DNA from: an uncultured Bacillota bacterium
GTDB taxonomy: Bacteria > Bacillota_I > Bacilli_A > RFN20 > CAG-631
NCBI GenBank assembly: GCA_905197115.1
Contig: CAJJXN010000004.1
Location: 1 to 48,194, forward strand
Length of the DNA stretch: 48,194 bases
Direction of reading: 5' to 3'
Position numbers and translations under genes: made by a program. The notes beneath the pieces were generated by a model that was not told where the DNA came from, ran no database searches, and was given only the letters and a program-made list of their open reading frames with translations. Shown here in pieces: positions 16,915 to 25,036 of the stretch. The number at the start of each line of letters is the position of its first letter. Position 1 is the first letter of the stretch.

Positions 16915-17808
16915 ATGCAATCATTTATTTTTGATTATTATGGATACAATGTATCTGAATTAGTCGATAATCACTTCGATTATCAAGGATATCGTTTTGT
17001 ATTAATTTCAACAACTGAAAATGAATCTACTATCTCTAAATTAGATGAATTTTTAGTTTCTTTAAGAGGCAATTTTGATGATGATATCGTTTATTTTGTT
17101 AAAAACCGCTACAATCAATACATTTCTTTAAATGATTCCACAAATATTCTTCTATTAACGTATAAATTATCATCCGTTTCATTAGACACACTTTTAAAAA
17201 TGCATCAAATTTATTTCAATAATGGCATTTTAAATTTAAATGAAATCATTAATTTATGGGAACAACGAATTGAATATTTAGAAAATCAATGTTTGGTCAT
17301 GTTAAATTTTGATAATCCAGCCCATAAAGAATTATACGAGCATGCAATGTTTGCGATTGGTATGGCTGAAAATGCATTGCAATATATTAGCGATTTAAAA
17401 ATTGATTTTAAAGAAAACTTTGTCGCTACTTTAACGCATCGTCGTTTAAAGAAATTAGATAAATGGGAATTATTTAATCCTTTTAATTTAATTTTTGAAC
17501 ATAGTAGTCGTGATTTAGCTGAACTTTATAAAAACGACATCATTGATTTAAACCAACTCATTGAGTTAACAAAAAAATATCAATACAAAATCAATGAATA
17601 TCAATACTTATTAGCCCGTATTTTATTCCCTGTTTCTGTTTTTGATATTTTAGAAGATATTTATTTAGATAAAAATTATGATTATACTGATCTTATTTAT
17701 AAAGCCATCCAATCTCAACAACAACATATTAAAAAAGTGAAAACTTTTTATAAAACTATGATTAATGAAGTTAATATTCGACCTATTCGTTGGTTGGATT
17801 TGAATTGA
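16915..17808 (+). CDS. YutH/CotS-like spore coat kinase-fold protein (probable)
   Basis: A 297-residue protein. It opens with IFDYYGYNV and GYRFVLIS, like the start of CotS-family proteins. FEHSSRDLAELYKND matches the family's DHxSRDLAEW-type motif, and ARILFPVSVFDILEDIYL resembles the C-terminal part of B. subtilis YutH. Kinase catalytic motifs are not obvious; YutH is also considered a divergent kinase fold. The AGGTGAAAAT site before ATG 16915 is good. Pairing with yunB supports a spore-related role. The identification rests on remembered motifs, so it is moderate. Its last 26 bases overlap the convergent nfu gene. Confidence 0.55.
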   Translation: MQSFIFDYYGYNVSELVDNHFDYQGYRFVLISTTENESTISKLDEFLVSLRGNFDDDIVYFVKNRYNQYISLNDSTNILLLTYKLSSVSLDTLLKMHQIYFNNGILNLNEIINLWEQRIEYLENQCLVMLNFDNPAHKELYEHAMFAIGMAENALQYISDLKIDFKENFVATLTHRRLKKLDKWELFNPFNLIFEHSSRDLAELYKNDIIDLNQLIELTKKYQYKINEYQYLLARILFPVSVFDILEDIYLDKNYDYTDLIYKAIQSQQQHIKKVKTFYKTMINEVNIRPIRWLDLN

Positions 17809-18052
17809 TGGTTTCATAAGGAACGTTCATGACACCTAAAACGCCTTCAACCTCTTCCATTAAAATGTGTGCCACACCATCTTGCAACGTTTCATCAATT
17901 AATGCACACCCTTCACAAGCACCAAGCATTCGCACATAAACAATTCCATCCTTAAAATCAACAAATTCAAGATCGCCACCATCACGATTTAAAAATGGAC
18001 GAATTTTTTCAAGGACAGTAATTACTTTTGCTTTAATTTCTTCTTGAGTCAT
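17783..18052 (-). CDS. NifU C-terminal domain Fe-S protein (YutI/Nfu type)
   Basis: An 89-residue NifU-C domain protein, the size of B. subtilis YutI. It has RPFLNRDGGDLEFVDF in the first half and the cluster-binding pair Cys46 and Cys49 (ACEGCA). Nfu proteins carry [4Fe-4S] clusters from the scaffold to target enzymes, which complements the SUF operon 1.7 kb away. The start has AAGGAAGG upstream and an extended -10 promoter (TGGTATAAT) at 18085-18093. Its end overlaps the convergent YutH-like gene by 26 bases. Confidence 0.92.
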   Translation of the reverse strand: MTQEEIKAKVITVLEKIRPFLNRDGGDLEFVDFKDGIVYVRMLGACEGCALIDETLQDGVAHILMEEVEGVLGVMNVPYETINSNPTNE

Positions 18053-18084
18053 AAAAAAACCTTCCTTCTTCTAATTGCTTATGT

Positions 18085-18093
18085 ATTATACCA
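18085..18093 (-). promoter_or_regulatory. extended -10 promoter of the nfu gene
   Basis: Minus-strand TGGTATAAT, a full TGnTATAAT extended -10, 33 bases before the nfu start. No good -35 is visible at the usual distance. Confidence 0.5.
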
Positions 18094-18108
18094 CAACTTT
18101 GACAATAT

Positions 18109-18150
18109 TTTACATTGTAAATTGTAAATTTAAAAAAATTTATATATAAT
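18109..18150 (+). promoter_or_regulatory. promoter and dyad upstream of the S1-domain gene
   Basis: -35 TTGTAA (18123-18128), 16-base spacer, -10 TATAAT (18145-18150). The perfect dyad TTTACATTGTAAA (18109-18121) lies directly upstream between the two divergent promoters, with a further ATTGTAAA half beside it. A TTGACA at 18099 has no matching -10. Confidence 0.5.
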
Positions 18151-18176
18151 AAGCAATGGTAGAGAGGTGGCATACT

Positions 18177-18563
18177 ATGAGTGAGTATAAAACTGGCGAT
18201 ATTATTCAAGTTATAGTTGTGGGATCTCAGCCTTATGGATTATTTGTTCATCCCATTTGTGATTTAGAGGTAACAGGACTCATTCATATTTCTGAAATTT
18301 CTCATGGATTTGTCAAAAATGTGAATCAAATTGCCAAAGTAAACGATATTTTAACTGCGAAAATACTCAGTTATGACAATGAAAGAAAACATTTAAAATT
18401 AAGTATGAAAGCTTGTGTAGAAAGAAATCGTTATCAAAGTATTGCACCTGTTTCTAAGATTTCAAAAGAAAAAGGAAATTATTTAAAAGATTTTTCAACC
18501 TTATCTTTAAAATTGAATGAATGGATTGAAAAAGAATTAGAAAAGGAAGAAGTAGAATTATGA
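18177..18563 (+). CDS. S1-domain RNA-binding protein (YugI/CvfD-like)
   Basis: A 128-residue protein. Residues 1-75 form one S1 domain: GDIIQVIVVGSQPYGLFVH, GLIHISEIS, and KILSYDNERKHLKLSMK. The rest is a polar tail. This is the layout of YugI (general stress protein 13) and the related CvfD of streptococci, which bind RNA and affect translation. The start is ATG 18177, preceded by AGAGAGGTGG; an in-frame ATG at 18156 lies upstream of that site. The stop overlaps pgi by four bases, and yugI and pgi are also close in Bacillus. Confidence 0.85.
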   Translation: MSEYKTGDIIQVIVVGSQPYGLFVHPICDLEVTGLIHISEISHGFVKNVNQIAKVNDILTAKILSYDNERKHLKLSMKACVERNRYQSIAPVSKISKEKGNYLKDFSTLSLKLNEWIEKELEKEEVEL

Positions 18564-19825
18564 TTAGACTTGATTTAAGCAAAACAACATTCGATAAAGA
18601 TATCTTTTCTTATGAAAATGAAGTAAGAAAAATACATCAAATGATTCATCAAAAAAGTGGACTCGGAAATGATTATTTAGGATGGGTTAATTATCCTTCT
18701 TGCATCACAGATAATGATTTAAAGCGAATCCAAAAAATAGCACAAAAAGTTCAAAAGGAATGCGATGCGTTAGTTGTCATCGGAATTGGGGGAAGTTATT
18801 TAGGAGCTAAAGCTGCAATTGATGCTATAAACGGATTATTTAAAACAACTTCATTAGAGATTATCTATTTAGGAAATACCTTATCTCCTTTTTATACTTC
18901 ACAAGTGATTTCGCATTTAAAAGGGAAAAAAATAGCCATTAATGTGATTTCTAAATCTGGAACAACCATTGAACCAGCAATTGCTTTTCGTATTGTAAAA
19001 CAATTAGCTTATGATGTTTGGAAAGAAAGAACTTCTGAATTTATCTTTGCTACAACAGATAAAGAAAAAGGAGCTTTAAAAACAATGGCAGATATTGAAG
19101 GCTATGAAACCTTTGTCATTCCAGATGATATAGGAGGTCGTTATTCGGTCTTTACACCTGTTGGTTTAATTCCTATGGCATGTGCTGGAATTGATATTAT
19201 CTCTTTTATAGAAGGAGCTAAACAAGCAAGCGAACTATACAATAATGAAGATTTAAATAGCAATGTCGCTTATCAATATGCTATTACCCGTTATTTAGAA
19301 TATAAAAAAGGATTAAATGTAGAATTTTTCATCACTTATGAACCTCATATGGCAGCTTTTAATGAATGGCTCAAGCAATTATTTGGAGAAAGTGAAGGAA
19401 AAGAAAGAAAAGGACTTGTCCCTGCTAGTTTATGTTTTACAACAGATTTACATTCTATGGGTCAATTTTGTCAACAAGGAAGCGATGTATTCTTTGAAAC
19501 TACCATTAAAACTAAACATTATCAAGAAGATATCAACATTCCTGCATTAGAAAATAATCTAGATAATTTAAACTATTTAGTTGGAAAATCTTTATCTTAT
19601 GTGAATGATATTGCCATTGAATCGACTTTAAAAGCTCATTTTAGTGGAAATCGAGATAATTTAGTAATTGAATTTGATAAAATGAATCCAACTACTTTAG
19701 GACATTTATTTTATTTCTTTATGAAAGCTTGTGCATGTTCTGCTTATTTACTTCAAATCAATCCATTTAATCAACCTGGAGTTGAAGTTTATAAAGCCAA
19801 TATGAAAGAATTATTAAAAAAATAG
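18560..19825 (+). CDS. pgi: Glucose-6-phosphate isomerase
   Basis: A 421-residue bacterial-type phosphoglucose isomerase. Recognisable blocks are VVIGIGGSYLGAKAAIDA, NVISKSGTTIEPAIAFRIV, DDIGGRYSVFTPVGLIPMACAG, the HSMGQFCQQG block and PFNQPGVEVYK near the end. It interconverts glucose-6-phosphate and fructose-6-phosphate in glycolysis. It overlaps the S1-domain gene by ATGA, so both probably share one message. No intrinsic terminator is obvious before the infC promoter that begins 13 bases downstream. Confidence 0.97.
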   Translation: MIRLDLSKTTFDKDIFSYENEVRKIHQMIHQKSGLGNDYLGWVNYPSCITDNDLKRIQKIAQKVQKECDALVVIGIGGSYLGAKAAIDAINGLFKTTSLEIIYLGNTLSPFYTSQVISHLKGKKIAINVISKSGTTIEPAIAFRIVKQLAYDVWKERTSEFIFATTDKEKGALKTMADIEGYETFVIPDDIGGRYSVFTPVGLIPMACAGIDIISFIEGAKQASELYNNEDLNSNVAYQYAITRYLEYKKGLNVEFFITYEPHMAAFNEWLKQLFGESEGKERKGLVPASLCFTTDLHSMGQFCQQGSDVFFETTIKTKHYQEDINIPALENNLDNLNYLVGKSLSYVNDIAIESTLKAHFSGNRDNLVIEFDKMNPTTLGHLFYFFMKACACSAYLLQINPFNQPGVEVYKANMKELLKK

Positions 19826-19838
19826 ACCATCAATTCGC

Positions 19839-19867
19839 TTGACGAATAAAATGAAGTATGCTATATT
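19839..19867 (+). promoter_or_regulatory. infC-rpmI-rplT operon promoter
   Basis: -35 TTGACG (19839-19844), 17-base spacer, -10 TATATT (19862-19867) with an upstream TGC making an extended -10. It is the strongest promoter match in the window. Confidence 0.75.
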
Positions 19868-19873
19868 ATATAA

Positions 19874-20013
19874 GCAACATAAGTTGTGGAAAGAAGAGGC
19901 GCCCGCTTCTCACCTGATTGCTAGTCGTGATAGGTTAAGAGTCACAATGATTTTATTTTAATTTGTAAAGGGCGCAGCTTGCGTCCTTTTTATTTTGAAA
20001 GTTAGAGGTGCTC
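19874..20013 (+). ncRNA. L20-type ribosomal protein leader (attenuator) of infC operon
   Basis: A leader of about 140 bases ends in an intrinsic terminator (19967-19991: AAAGGGCGCA paired with TGCGTCCTTT, loop GCT, T5). GCGCCC at 19899-19904 is complementary to GGGCGC at 19970-19975, the 5' arm of that terminator, giving an alternative antiterminator. TTGTG (19884) pairs with CACAA (19943), and ACCT with AGGT (19912, 19932) closes an internal stem. This is how the Bacillus infC leader works: L20 binding favours termination. The Rfam L20_leader assignment is from pattern and position. Confidence 0.75.
19967..19991 (+). terminator. regulated terminator in the L20 leader
   Basis: A ten-pair stem with a three-base loop followed by TTTTT. 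Its 5' arm is shared with the antiterminator pairing at 19899-19904. Confidence 0.8.
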
Positions 20014-20562
20014 ATTATCAACAATTCAAATTACAACCAAAGAATTCCAAACAAAAACAATGATTATTTAGTAAACGAAAATATTCGTTTTCCACAAGTA
20101 CTTGTTATTGCTGCTAATGGAGATCCATTAGGAGTGAAGACACGTGCTGAAGCACTTAATTTAGCGCGCGAAGCGGATTTAGACTTACTATGTGTAGCGG
20201 ATAAAGCCACACCTCCTGTTTGTAAATTAGTCAATTTTGGAAAATATCGTTACGAACAAGAAAAGAAAGCGAAAGAAATTCGCAAAAAACAAGTGATTGT
20301 TGAAGTAAAAGAAATTCGTTTATCCCCAGTTATTGATAAACACGACATTGAAACAAAATCACGCCATGCAATTAAATTTTTAAAAGGTGGAGACAAAGTA
20401 AAAGTTTCCGTACGTTTCCGTGGAAGACAATTATCTCATCCAGAAGTGGGTGAAGAAGTGTTAAAAAAATTTATTGCACTTTGTGAAGAAGTTTGCGTTA
20501 TTGAAAAACAACCTGTTTTAGATGGAAAATTTTTAGTTGCTATCTTAGCACCAAAAAAATAG
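20014..20562 (+). CDS. infC: Translation initiation factor IF-3 (AUU start)
   Basis: A 182-residue IF-3. The N-terminal domain starts at NENIRFPQVLVIAANGDPLG, the linker contains KQVIVEVKEIRLSP, and the C-domain has KVKVSVRFRGRQ. It binds the 30S subunit and checks initiator tRNA. There is no ATG or usable GTG: the AGAGGTG ribosome-binding site (20004-20010) covers the GTG at 20008. ATT at 20014 lies five bases after GAGG and is the likely start (ATC at 20017 also possible). A non-canonical AUU start is known for infC elsewhere and allows IF-3 to repress itself. Confidence 0.93.
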   Translation: MINNSNYNQRIPNKNNDYLVNENIRFPQVLVIAANGDPLGVKTRAEALNLAREADLDLLCVADKATPPVCKLVNFGKYRYEQEKKAKEIRKKQVIVEVKEIRLSPVIDKHDIETKSRHAIKFLKGGDKVKVSVRFRGRQLSHPEVGEEVLKKFIALCEEVCVIEKQPVLDGKFLVAILAPKK

Positions 20563-20581
20563 TATAGAGGAGGAAAAAATT

Positions 20582-20776
20582 ATGCCAAAAATGAAAACCA
20601 AAAGAGCCTTAGCGAAAAGAGTAAAAGTTACTGGCACTGGTAAATTAAAAAGAAAATGTGCTTATATGTCTCACTTAGCACCAAGAAAATCACAAAAACA
20701 AAAAAGACACCTTAGAAAAGCTAGATTAGTATCACCTAGTGATTACAAACGTATCAAGCAATTATTACAAGGTTAA
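20582..20776 (+). CDS. rpmI: 50S ribosomal protein L35
   Basis: A 64-residue basic protein with the L35 signature: MPKMKTKRALAKRVKVTGTG at the start and HLAPRKSQKQKRHLRKA in the middle. It is a structural component of the 50S subunit. AGAGGAGG precedes the ATG at normal spacing. It is the second gene of the infC operon, 19 bases after infC and 21 before rplT, and is covered by the L20-controlled attenuator. Confidence 0.97.
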   Translation: MPKMKTKRALAKRVKVTGTGKLKRKCAYMSHLAPRKSQKQKRHLRKARLVSPSDYKRIKQLLQG

Positions 20777-20797
20777 TTATAGGGGAGGAAAAGAACT

Positions 20798-21166
20798 ATG
20801 AGAGTAAAAGGTGGACCAACAACTAGAAATAGACGTAAAAAAATCTTAAAGTTAGCTAAAGGTTATTATGGATCAAAACATACTTTATTTAGAACAGCTA
20901 ATCAACAAGTAATGAAATCATTAAGCTATTCTTACAGAGATCGTCGTCAAGTTAAAAGAGATTTTCGTAAATTATGGATTGTAAGAATTAGTGCTGCTGC
21001 AAAACAATGTGGTACTTCTTATAGCAAATTAATGTATGGCTTAAAACTTGCAAAAGTTGAAGTAAACAGAAAAATGTTATCTGAAATTGCGATTCATGAT
21101 TTTGCTTCTTTTGCTAAAATTGTTGAAACTTCAAAAAAAGCAATTGCAAAAGTTGAAAGTAAATAG
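20798..21166 (+). CDS. rplT: 50S ribosomal protein L20
   Basis: A 122-residue L20, usual length. The start RVKGGPTTRNRRKKILKLAKG and the middle block YRDRRQVKRDFRKLWIVRI are characteristic. L20 binds 23S rRNA early in 50S assembly and in Bacillus also binds the leader of its own operon to repress it; the leader at 19874-20013 has the features needed for that. GGGGAGG lies before the ATG. It is the last gene of the operon, followed by an intrinsic terminator. Confidence 0.97.
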   Translation: MRVKGGPTTRNRRKKILKLAKGYYGSKHTLFRTANQQVMKSLSYSYRDRRQVKRDFRKLWIVRISAAAKQCGTSYSKLMYGLKLAKVEVNRKMLSEIAIHDFASFAKIVETSKKAIAKVESK

Positions 21167-21176
21167 TTAAATAATT

Positions 21177-21208
21177 AAAAAGGTTAAGAATTTCTTAATC
21201 TTTTTTTT
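21177..21208 (+). terminator. terminator of the infC-rpmI-rplT operon
   Basis: A nine-pair stem (AAGGTTAAG with CTTAATCTT, one G-U pair) around AATTT, followed by a run of T to 21208. Confidence 0.8.
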
Positions 21209-21245
21209 GCATTATGATTTTTTAATAGGATTATTTATTAAATTG

Positions 21246-21254
21246 TGCTAAAAT
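21246..21254 (+). promoter_or_regulatory. candidate extended -10 promoter of pnp
   Basis: TGCTAAAAT, an extended -10 match about 30 bases before the pnp start. The -35 region is weak. A TATAAA at 21263-21268 is an alternative. Confidence 0.35.
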
Positions 21255-21284
21255 AGGAATGTTATAAATATTAGAGGTGAAAAA

Positions 21285-23438
21285 ATGAAAAAAGAATTTA
21301 GTTTAGAGTTTGAAGGAAGAACTCTAAAAGTGGAAGTTGGAGAACTTGCCAAACAAGCAGATGGTGCTGTTTTAGTTCGCTATGAAGATACAGTTACATT
21401 ATCTACTGCTTGTGCTTCAGAAGAAGCCAAAGATACAGATTTTTTTCCATTAACAGTTACATTTGAAGAAAAATTATATTCTGTTGGAAAAATCCCTGGA
21501 AGTTTTTTAAGAAGAGAAGGAAGACCAAGCGAACATGCAACTTTATGTGCACGTTTAATTGACCGTCCAATTCGTCCTTTATTTAGCGAAGGATTTAGAA
21601 ATGAAGTTCAAGTAGTCAACTATGTTTTATCTGTCAATCCAGATATCGCTCCTGAAATGGCAGCTTTATTTGGTTCATCCTTAGCATTATGTATCAGTGA
21701 CATCCCATTTGACGGACCTGTTGCTGGAGTAAAAGTAGGTTATGTAGATGGAAAATACATTATCAATCCGACAAGAGAAGAAGAAGCCAAATCTTTAATT
21801 GAATTATCTGTTGCCGGAACCAAAGATGCAATCAACATGGTAGAAGCAGGAGCCAAAGAAGTTAGCGAAGATGTAATGCTTGAAGCCATTATGTTTGGTC
21901 ATGAAAAAATAAAAGAATTAATTGCTTTCCAAGAAAAAATTGCAGCTGAAGTTGGTAAAGCAAAAAGAGAAATAAAATTATTTAGCATTGATGAAACTTT
22001 AATTAAAGAAGTGAAAGATTTTTGTCAAGATCGTTTGATTCAAGCTTGTCGAATCAAAGAAAAACTTGAAAGATATGGTGCCATTGATGCAATTGAAGCA
22101 GAAGCTGTAGCTTTATATGAAAATAAAGAATATAAAACCGAAGATGATAAAAAAGATACAATTAAACGCGTTAAAATGATTACACACGACATTGTAAAAG
22201 ATGAAGTTCGCCGTTTAATTACAGAAGATAAAATTCGTCCTGATGGAAGACAAATCACTGAAATTCGTCCATTAAATTCACAAGTCGACTTACTTCCACG
22301 TGTTCATGGTAGTGCTTTATTTACTCGTGGTGAAACACAAGTATTATCTGTAACTACATTAGGTGCCATGGGTGATCAACAAATCTTAGACAACTTAAAC
22401 CCAGATGAAGAATTAAAACGTTTCATGCACCATTATAATTTCCCGCCATTTAGTGTAGGTGAAGTAGGAAGAATGGGTAATCCAGGTCGTCGAGAAATTG
22501 GACATGGAGCACTTGGTGAAAGAGCCTTAGCCCAAGTAATTCCAAGCGAAAAAGATTTCCCTTATACTATTCGTGTAGTATCTGAAGTTTTAGAATCAAA
22601 TGGTTCTTCCTCACAAGCCTCCATTTGTGCTTCTACTATGTCCTTAATGGCTGCTGGTGTTCCAATTAAAGCTCCAGTTGCTGGTATCGCTATGGGATTA
22701 ATAACGAATGGAAATATAGAAGATAATGCTCCATATACTATTTTAACAGATATTCAAGGTATGGAAGACCATTTAGGAGATATGGACTTTAAAGTAGCAG
22801 GAACGAGTGAAGGTATTTGTGCTTTACAAATGGACATTAAAATTAAAGGAATTAATCGTGAAATTCTATCTAAAGCTTTAGCTCAAGCTAAAATTGGTAG
22901 AATGCAAATTCTTGAAAATATGATGGGTGCCATTTCTGAAGTACGTGAAGATGTTTCAAAATATGCTCCAAAAATTGCTCAAATGCAAATTTCAGTGGAT
23001 AAAATTCGTGATGTCATCGGTGCAGGTGGAAAAGTGATTAACGAAATCATTGAAAAATGCGATAATGTTAAAATTGATATTGAACAAGATGGTTCCATTG
23101 TAATTTATCACCAAGATAGAGCCGCTATTAATAAAGCAGTAGAAATGATTGAAGCTTTAACAAAAGAAGCAAAAGTTGGAGAAATTTACAATGCAAAAGT
23201 CGTTCGCATTGAAAGTTATGGTGCTTTTGTTGAATTATTTGAAGGAACAGATGCTTTATTACATGTTTCAAAAATCGCTCATGAAAGAGTCAATCATCCA
23301 AAAGATGTTTTAAAATTAGATCAAAGAATTAAGGTTTTGGTTACTGAAATTGATGAAAAAGGCAGAGTAAACGTTTCTGCAAAAGATTTATTACCAAAAC
23401 CTGTAAAAACTGAAGAGAAAAAAGAAGAAAAAAAATAA
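21285..23438 (+). CDS. pnp: Polyribonucleotide nucleotidyltransferase (PNPase)
   Basis: A 717-residue PNPase of standard domain order. RNase PH domain 1 contains FRNEVQVVNYVLSVNPD. A helical linker spans about 210-310, and RNase PH domain 2 contains GETQVLSVTTLG, YNFPPFSVGEVGRMG, GSSSQASICASTMSLM and a DHLGDMDFKVAGT metal-site segment. A KH domain (IRDVIGAGGKVI) and an S1 domain (VVRIESYGAFVELFEG) close the protein. It degrades RNA 3' to 5' with phosphate. AGAGGTG lies before the ATG. No rpsO precedes it, unlike in many bacteria; it is monocistronic and ends at a strong terminator. Confidence 0.98.
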   Translation: MKKEFSLEFEGRTLKVEVGELAKQADGAVLVRYEDTVTLSTACASEEAKDTDFFPLTVTFEEKLYSVGKIPGSFLRREGRPSEHATLCARLIDRPIRPLFSEGFRNEVQVVNYVLSVNPDIAPEMAALFGSSLALCISDIPFDGPVAGVKVGYVDGKYIINPTREEEAKSLIELSVAGTKDAINMVEAGAKEVSEDVMLEAIMFGHEKIKELIAFQEKIAAEVGKAKREIKLFSIDETLIKEVKDFCQDRLIQACRIKEKLERYGAIDAIEAEAVALYENKEYKTEDDKKDTIKRVKMITHDIVKDEVRRLITEDKIRPDGRQITEIRPLNSQVDLLPRVHGSALFTRGETQVLSVTTLGAMGDQQILDNLNPDEELKRFMHHYNFPPFSVGEVGRMGNPGRREIGHGALGERALAQVIPSEKDFPYTIRVVSEVLESNGSSSQASICASTMSLMAAGVPIKAPVAGIAMGLITNGNIEDNAPYTILTDIQGMEDHLGDMDFKVAGTSEGICALQMDIKIKGINREILSKALAQAKIGRMQILENMMGAISEVREDVSKYAPKIAQMQISVDKIRDVIGAGGKVINEIIEKCDNVKIDIEQDGSIVIYHQDRAAINKAVEMIEALTKEAKVGEIYNAKVVRIESYGAFVELFEGTDALLHVSKIAHERVNHPKDVLKLDQRIKVLVTEIDEKGRVNVSAKDLLPKPVKTEEKKEEKK

Positions 23439-23480
23439 AAATATAAAAAGCGAAAAGCATCTAAATTTCGGGATTTTTTG

Positions 23481-23511
23481 AAAAACTCCAATAAAAAATT
23501 GGAGTTTTTTT
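23481..23511 (+). terminator. pnp terminator
   Basis: A 12-bp stem (AAAAACTCCAAT, 23481-23492, with ATTGGAGTTTTT) around AAAAA, extended by further T to 23511. Confidence 0.9.
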
Positions 23512-23573
23512 GTATAAAAAATATTATTATACACCTTTTTTTGTGGCTTGACAATAAATGCTTAAATATATGT

Positions 23574-23582
23574 TGGTATAAA
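23574..23582 (+). promoter_or_regulatory. candidate promoter of the secreted-protein operon
   Basis: TGGTATAAA, an extended -10 match about 28 bases before the first secreted-protein start. A TTGACA at 23548 is 23 bases away from it, longer than usual. Confidence 0.35.
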
Positions 23583-23610
23583 ATACTAACTGTAGAAAGA
23601 AGTGCTAAAA

Positions 23611-24351
23611 ATGATGAGAAAATTAAACTTGATTTTTATGCTTTTTATCGTTTCCTTAATCAGTATTGGCTTTTCCTCCTGGGTTATTATTGGTGAAAAT
23701 AACAACACCCATTTATTAGATGAAAAAATAAATGTAGGCCAAAACATTGAAAAAGATGCCCCTTATGTTGATTTAAAAGCAAAAAAAGTCGTAAACAAAA
23801 AAGAAATTTTAGATATGTATGAAAGTCGTAATTTAATGATGAGTCTTGGAACGATTGAATCTTTGGATTGGACTTTCTCATGGAAAAACAAAGGAACAAG
23901 TGAAACCTATTCTTCTTTGGATTTAACCACATATTTTGATATATATGATAATAATAATCCTCTTTGTGATGACTCTCCCCATTTATATAATTATGATATG
24001 AAGGAATATCAATATATTGATTACCATTTACTTGATACCACGCAAAATCAAATAACATCATCGATTTTCTATTCTCCTGTTTATAATAGTATTTTAGATG
24101 ATACTACTTCACGTGATTGGTCACAAATAGAAATTGTATATAATGAAGCAAATGACGCCTCGGTCGCAACCTCTCAAAAAGCTGAATGGGATAGTGAAAT
24201 TAAGACGTTTTATCCGTCAAATAATGCTTATCGTTTAGATGTAAAACGTTTAATAAGAGAAAATAAATACTATTACTATCGTTTTTACTTCTTTTATTTT
24301 GAAAAACCAACGAGTCAAGATTATAAGACCATATCGTATATAGCAATTTAA
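23611..24351 (+). CDS. Exported protein with SipW-like signal segment, 5' part of a frameshifted gene
   Basis: A 246-residue frame beginning with a hydrophobic signal segment (about 5-25) that ends SIGFSSWVI, similar to the ends of signal peptides in SipW-dependent proteins such as TasA. The rest is polar, Tyr/Asp/Asn-rich and probably extracellular; I recognise no domain. It stops at TAA 24349, but the sense of the protein continues in another frame to 25025. Removing one TA from the TATATA at 24337-24342 would give a continuous gene of about 471 codons (SYSNLTSFSQAISD across the joint). The start ATG 23611 follows GAAAGAAGTG. Confidence 0.6.
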   Translation: MMRKLNLIFMLFIVSLISIGFSSWVIIGENNNTHLLDEKINVGQNIEKDAPYVDLKAKKVVNKKEILDMYESRNLMMSLGTIESLDWTFSWKNKGTSETYSSLDLTTYFDIYDNNNPLCDDSPHLYNYDMKEYQYIDYHLLDTTQNQITSSIFYSPVYNSILDDTTSRDWSQIEIVYNEANDASVATSQKAEWDSEIKTFYPSNNAYRLDVKRLIRENKYYYYRFYFFYFEKPTSQDYKTISYIAI

Positions 24352-25025
24352 CTAGTTTTTCGCAAGCAATTAGTGATGCAACTTGGCCAACCATTACCAT
24401 TTTAGAAGATAAAAAGACTATTGCTAAAGATAAAACAACTTATTTTCGTATTCCTGTAAGTTTTGTTTATAAAAACACAGCAGGGGCATCTCAAACGATT
24501 ACAATTAATAATTTTCAATCGACACTAATCGCTAAAACCACAACGAATGCAACGAATTCAAATAATAAATCAATTTATAAAATGGTAGATTTAGATATGC
24601 CATTCAATTCCTATGCAACTATTACAGCAAAAGATAGTTCAGGCATTACTTGGAGTGGTGTATATTCTTACTTTAAAGTTCAAGAAAAAACTCCTATGAA
24701 ACAAACAAAAACAAATATAACGACTCCACTTGGATTTAAATATGATTCAACAGTTTTAAAACAAGTAGATCAAATTACACTACCTACTTTTACTTTTATT
24801 TTTAAAAACCCTATTACCAATGAAATTTTAGAAAAACCTTATAACGAAAATACAGGTATCCGTCCACGATCTTATTTGTCTAAAATCTTTAATCGAATTC
24901 ATAAAGATACGATTACTTTTGATTATATTATTCGTCTAAATATTAAAGATGAATATAAAGGTCACATCAATGAAATTTTAGATGCTTTTGAATTTGATAC
25001 ACAATGTCAATTTAATATTGTATAG
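24352..25025 (+). pseudogene. 3' part of the frameshifted exported-protein gene
   Basis: An open frame continuous from 24327 to 25025 in the frame one base behind the upstream fragment. It has protein-like composition from the start: SFSQAISDATWPTITILEDK follows the joint. The first ATG is at 24582 and has no ribosome-binding site, so this half is unlikely to be made on its own. Its content (Thr/Asn-rich strands, FIFKNPITNEIL) looks like a beta-rich secreted domain. It is most simply the C-terminal half of the gene starting at 23611, separated by a TA slippage or by a sequence error. An AGGAGG site for the next gene begins just after the stop. Confidence 0.6.
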
Positions 25026-25036
25026 GAGGCTTAAAA

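Noticed and set aside
18099..18104. Perfect TTGACA as a -35 for the S1-domain gene
   Set aside because: No acceptable -10 lies 16-18 bases downstream; TTGTAA/16/TATAAT fits better.
24337..24342. Classical phase-variable repeat tract
   Set aside because: Three TA units are far shorter than typical phase-variable tracts, so this is reported only as a frameshift.
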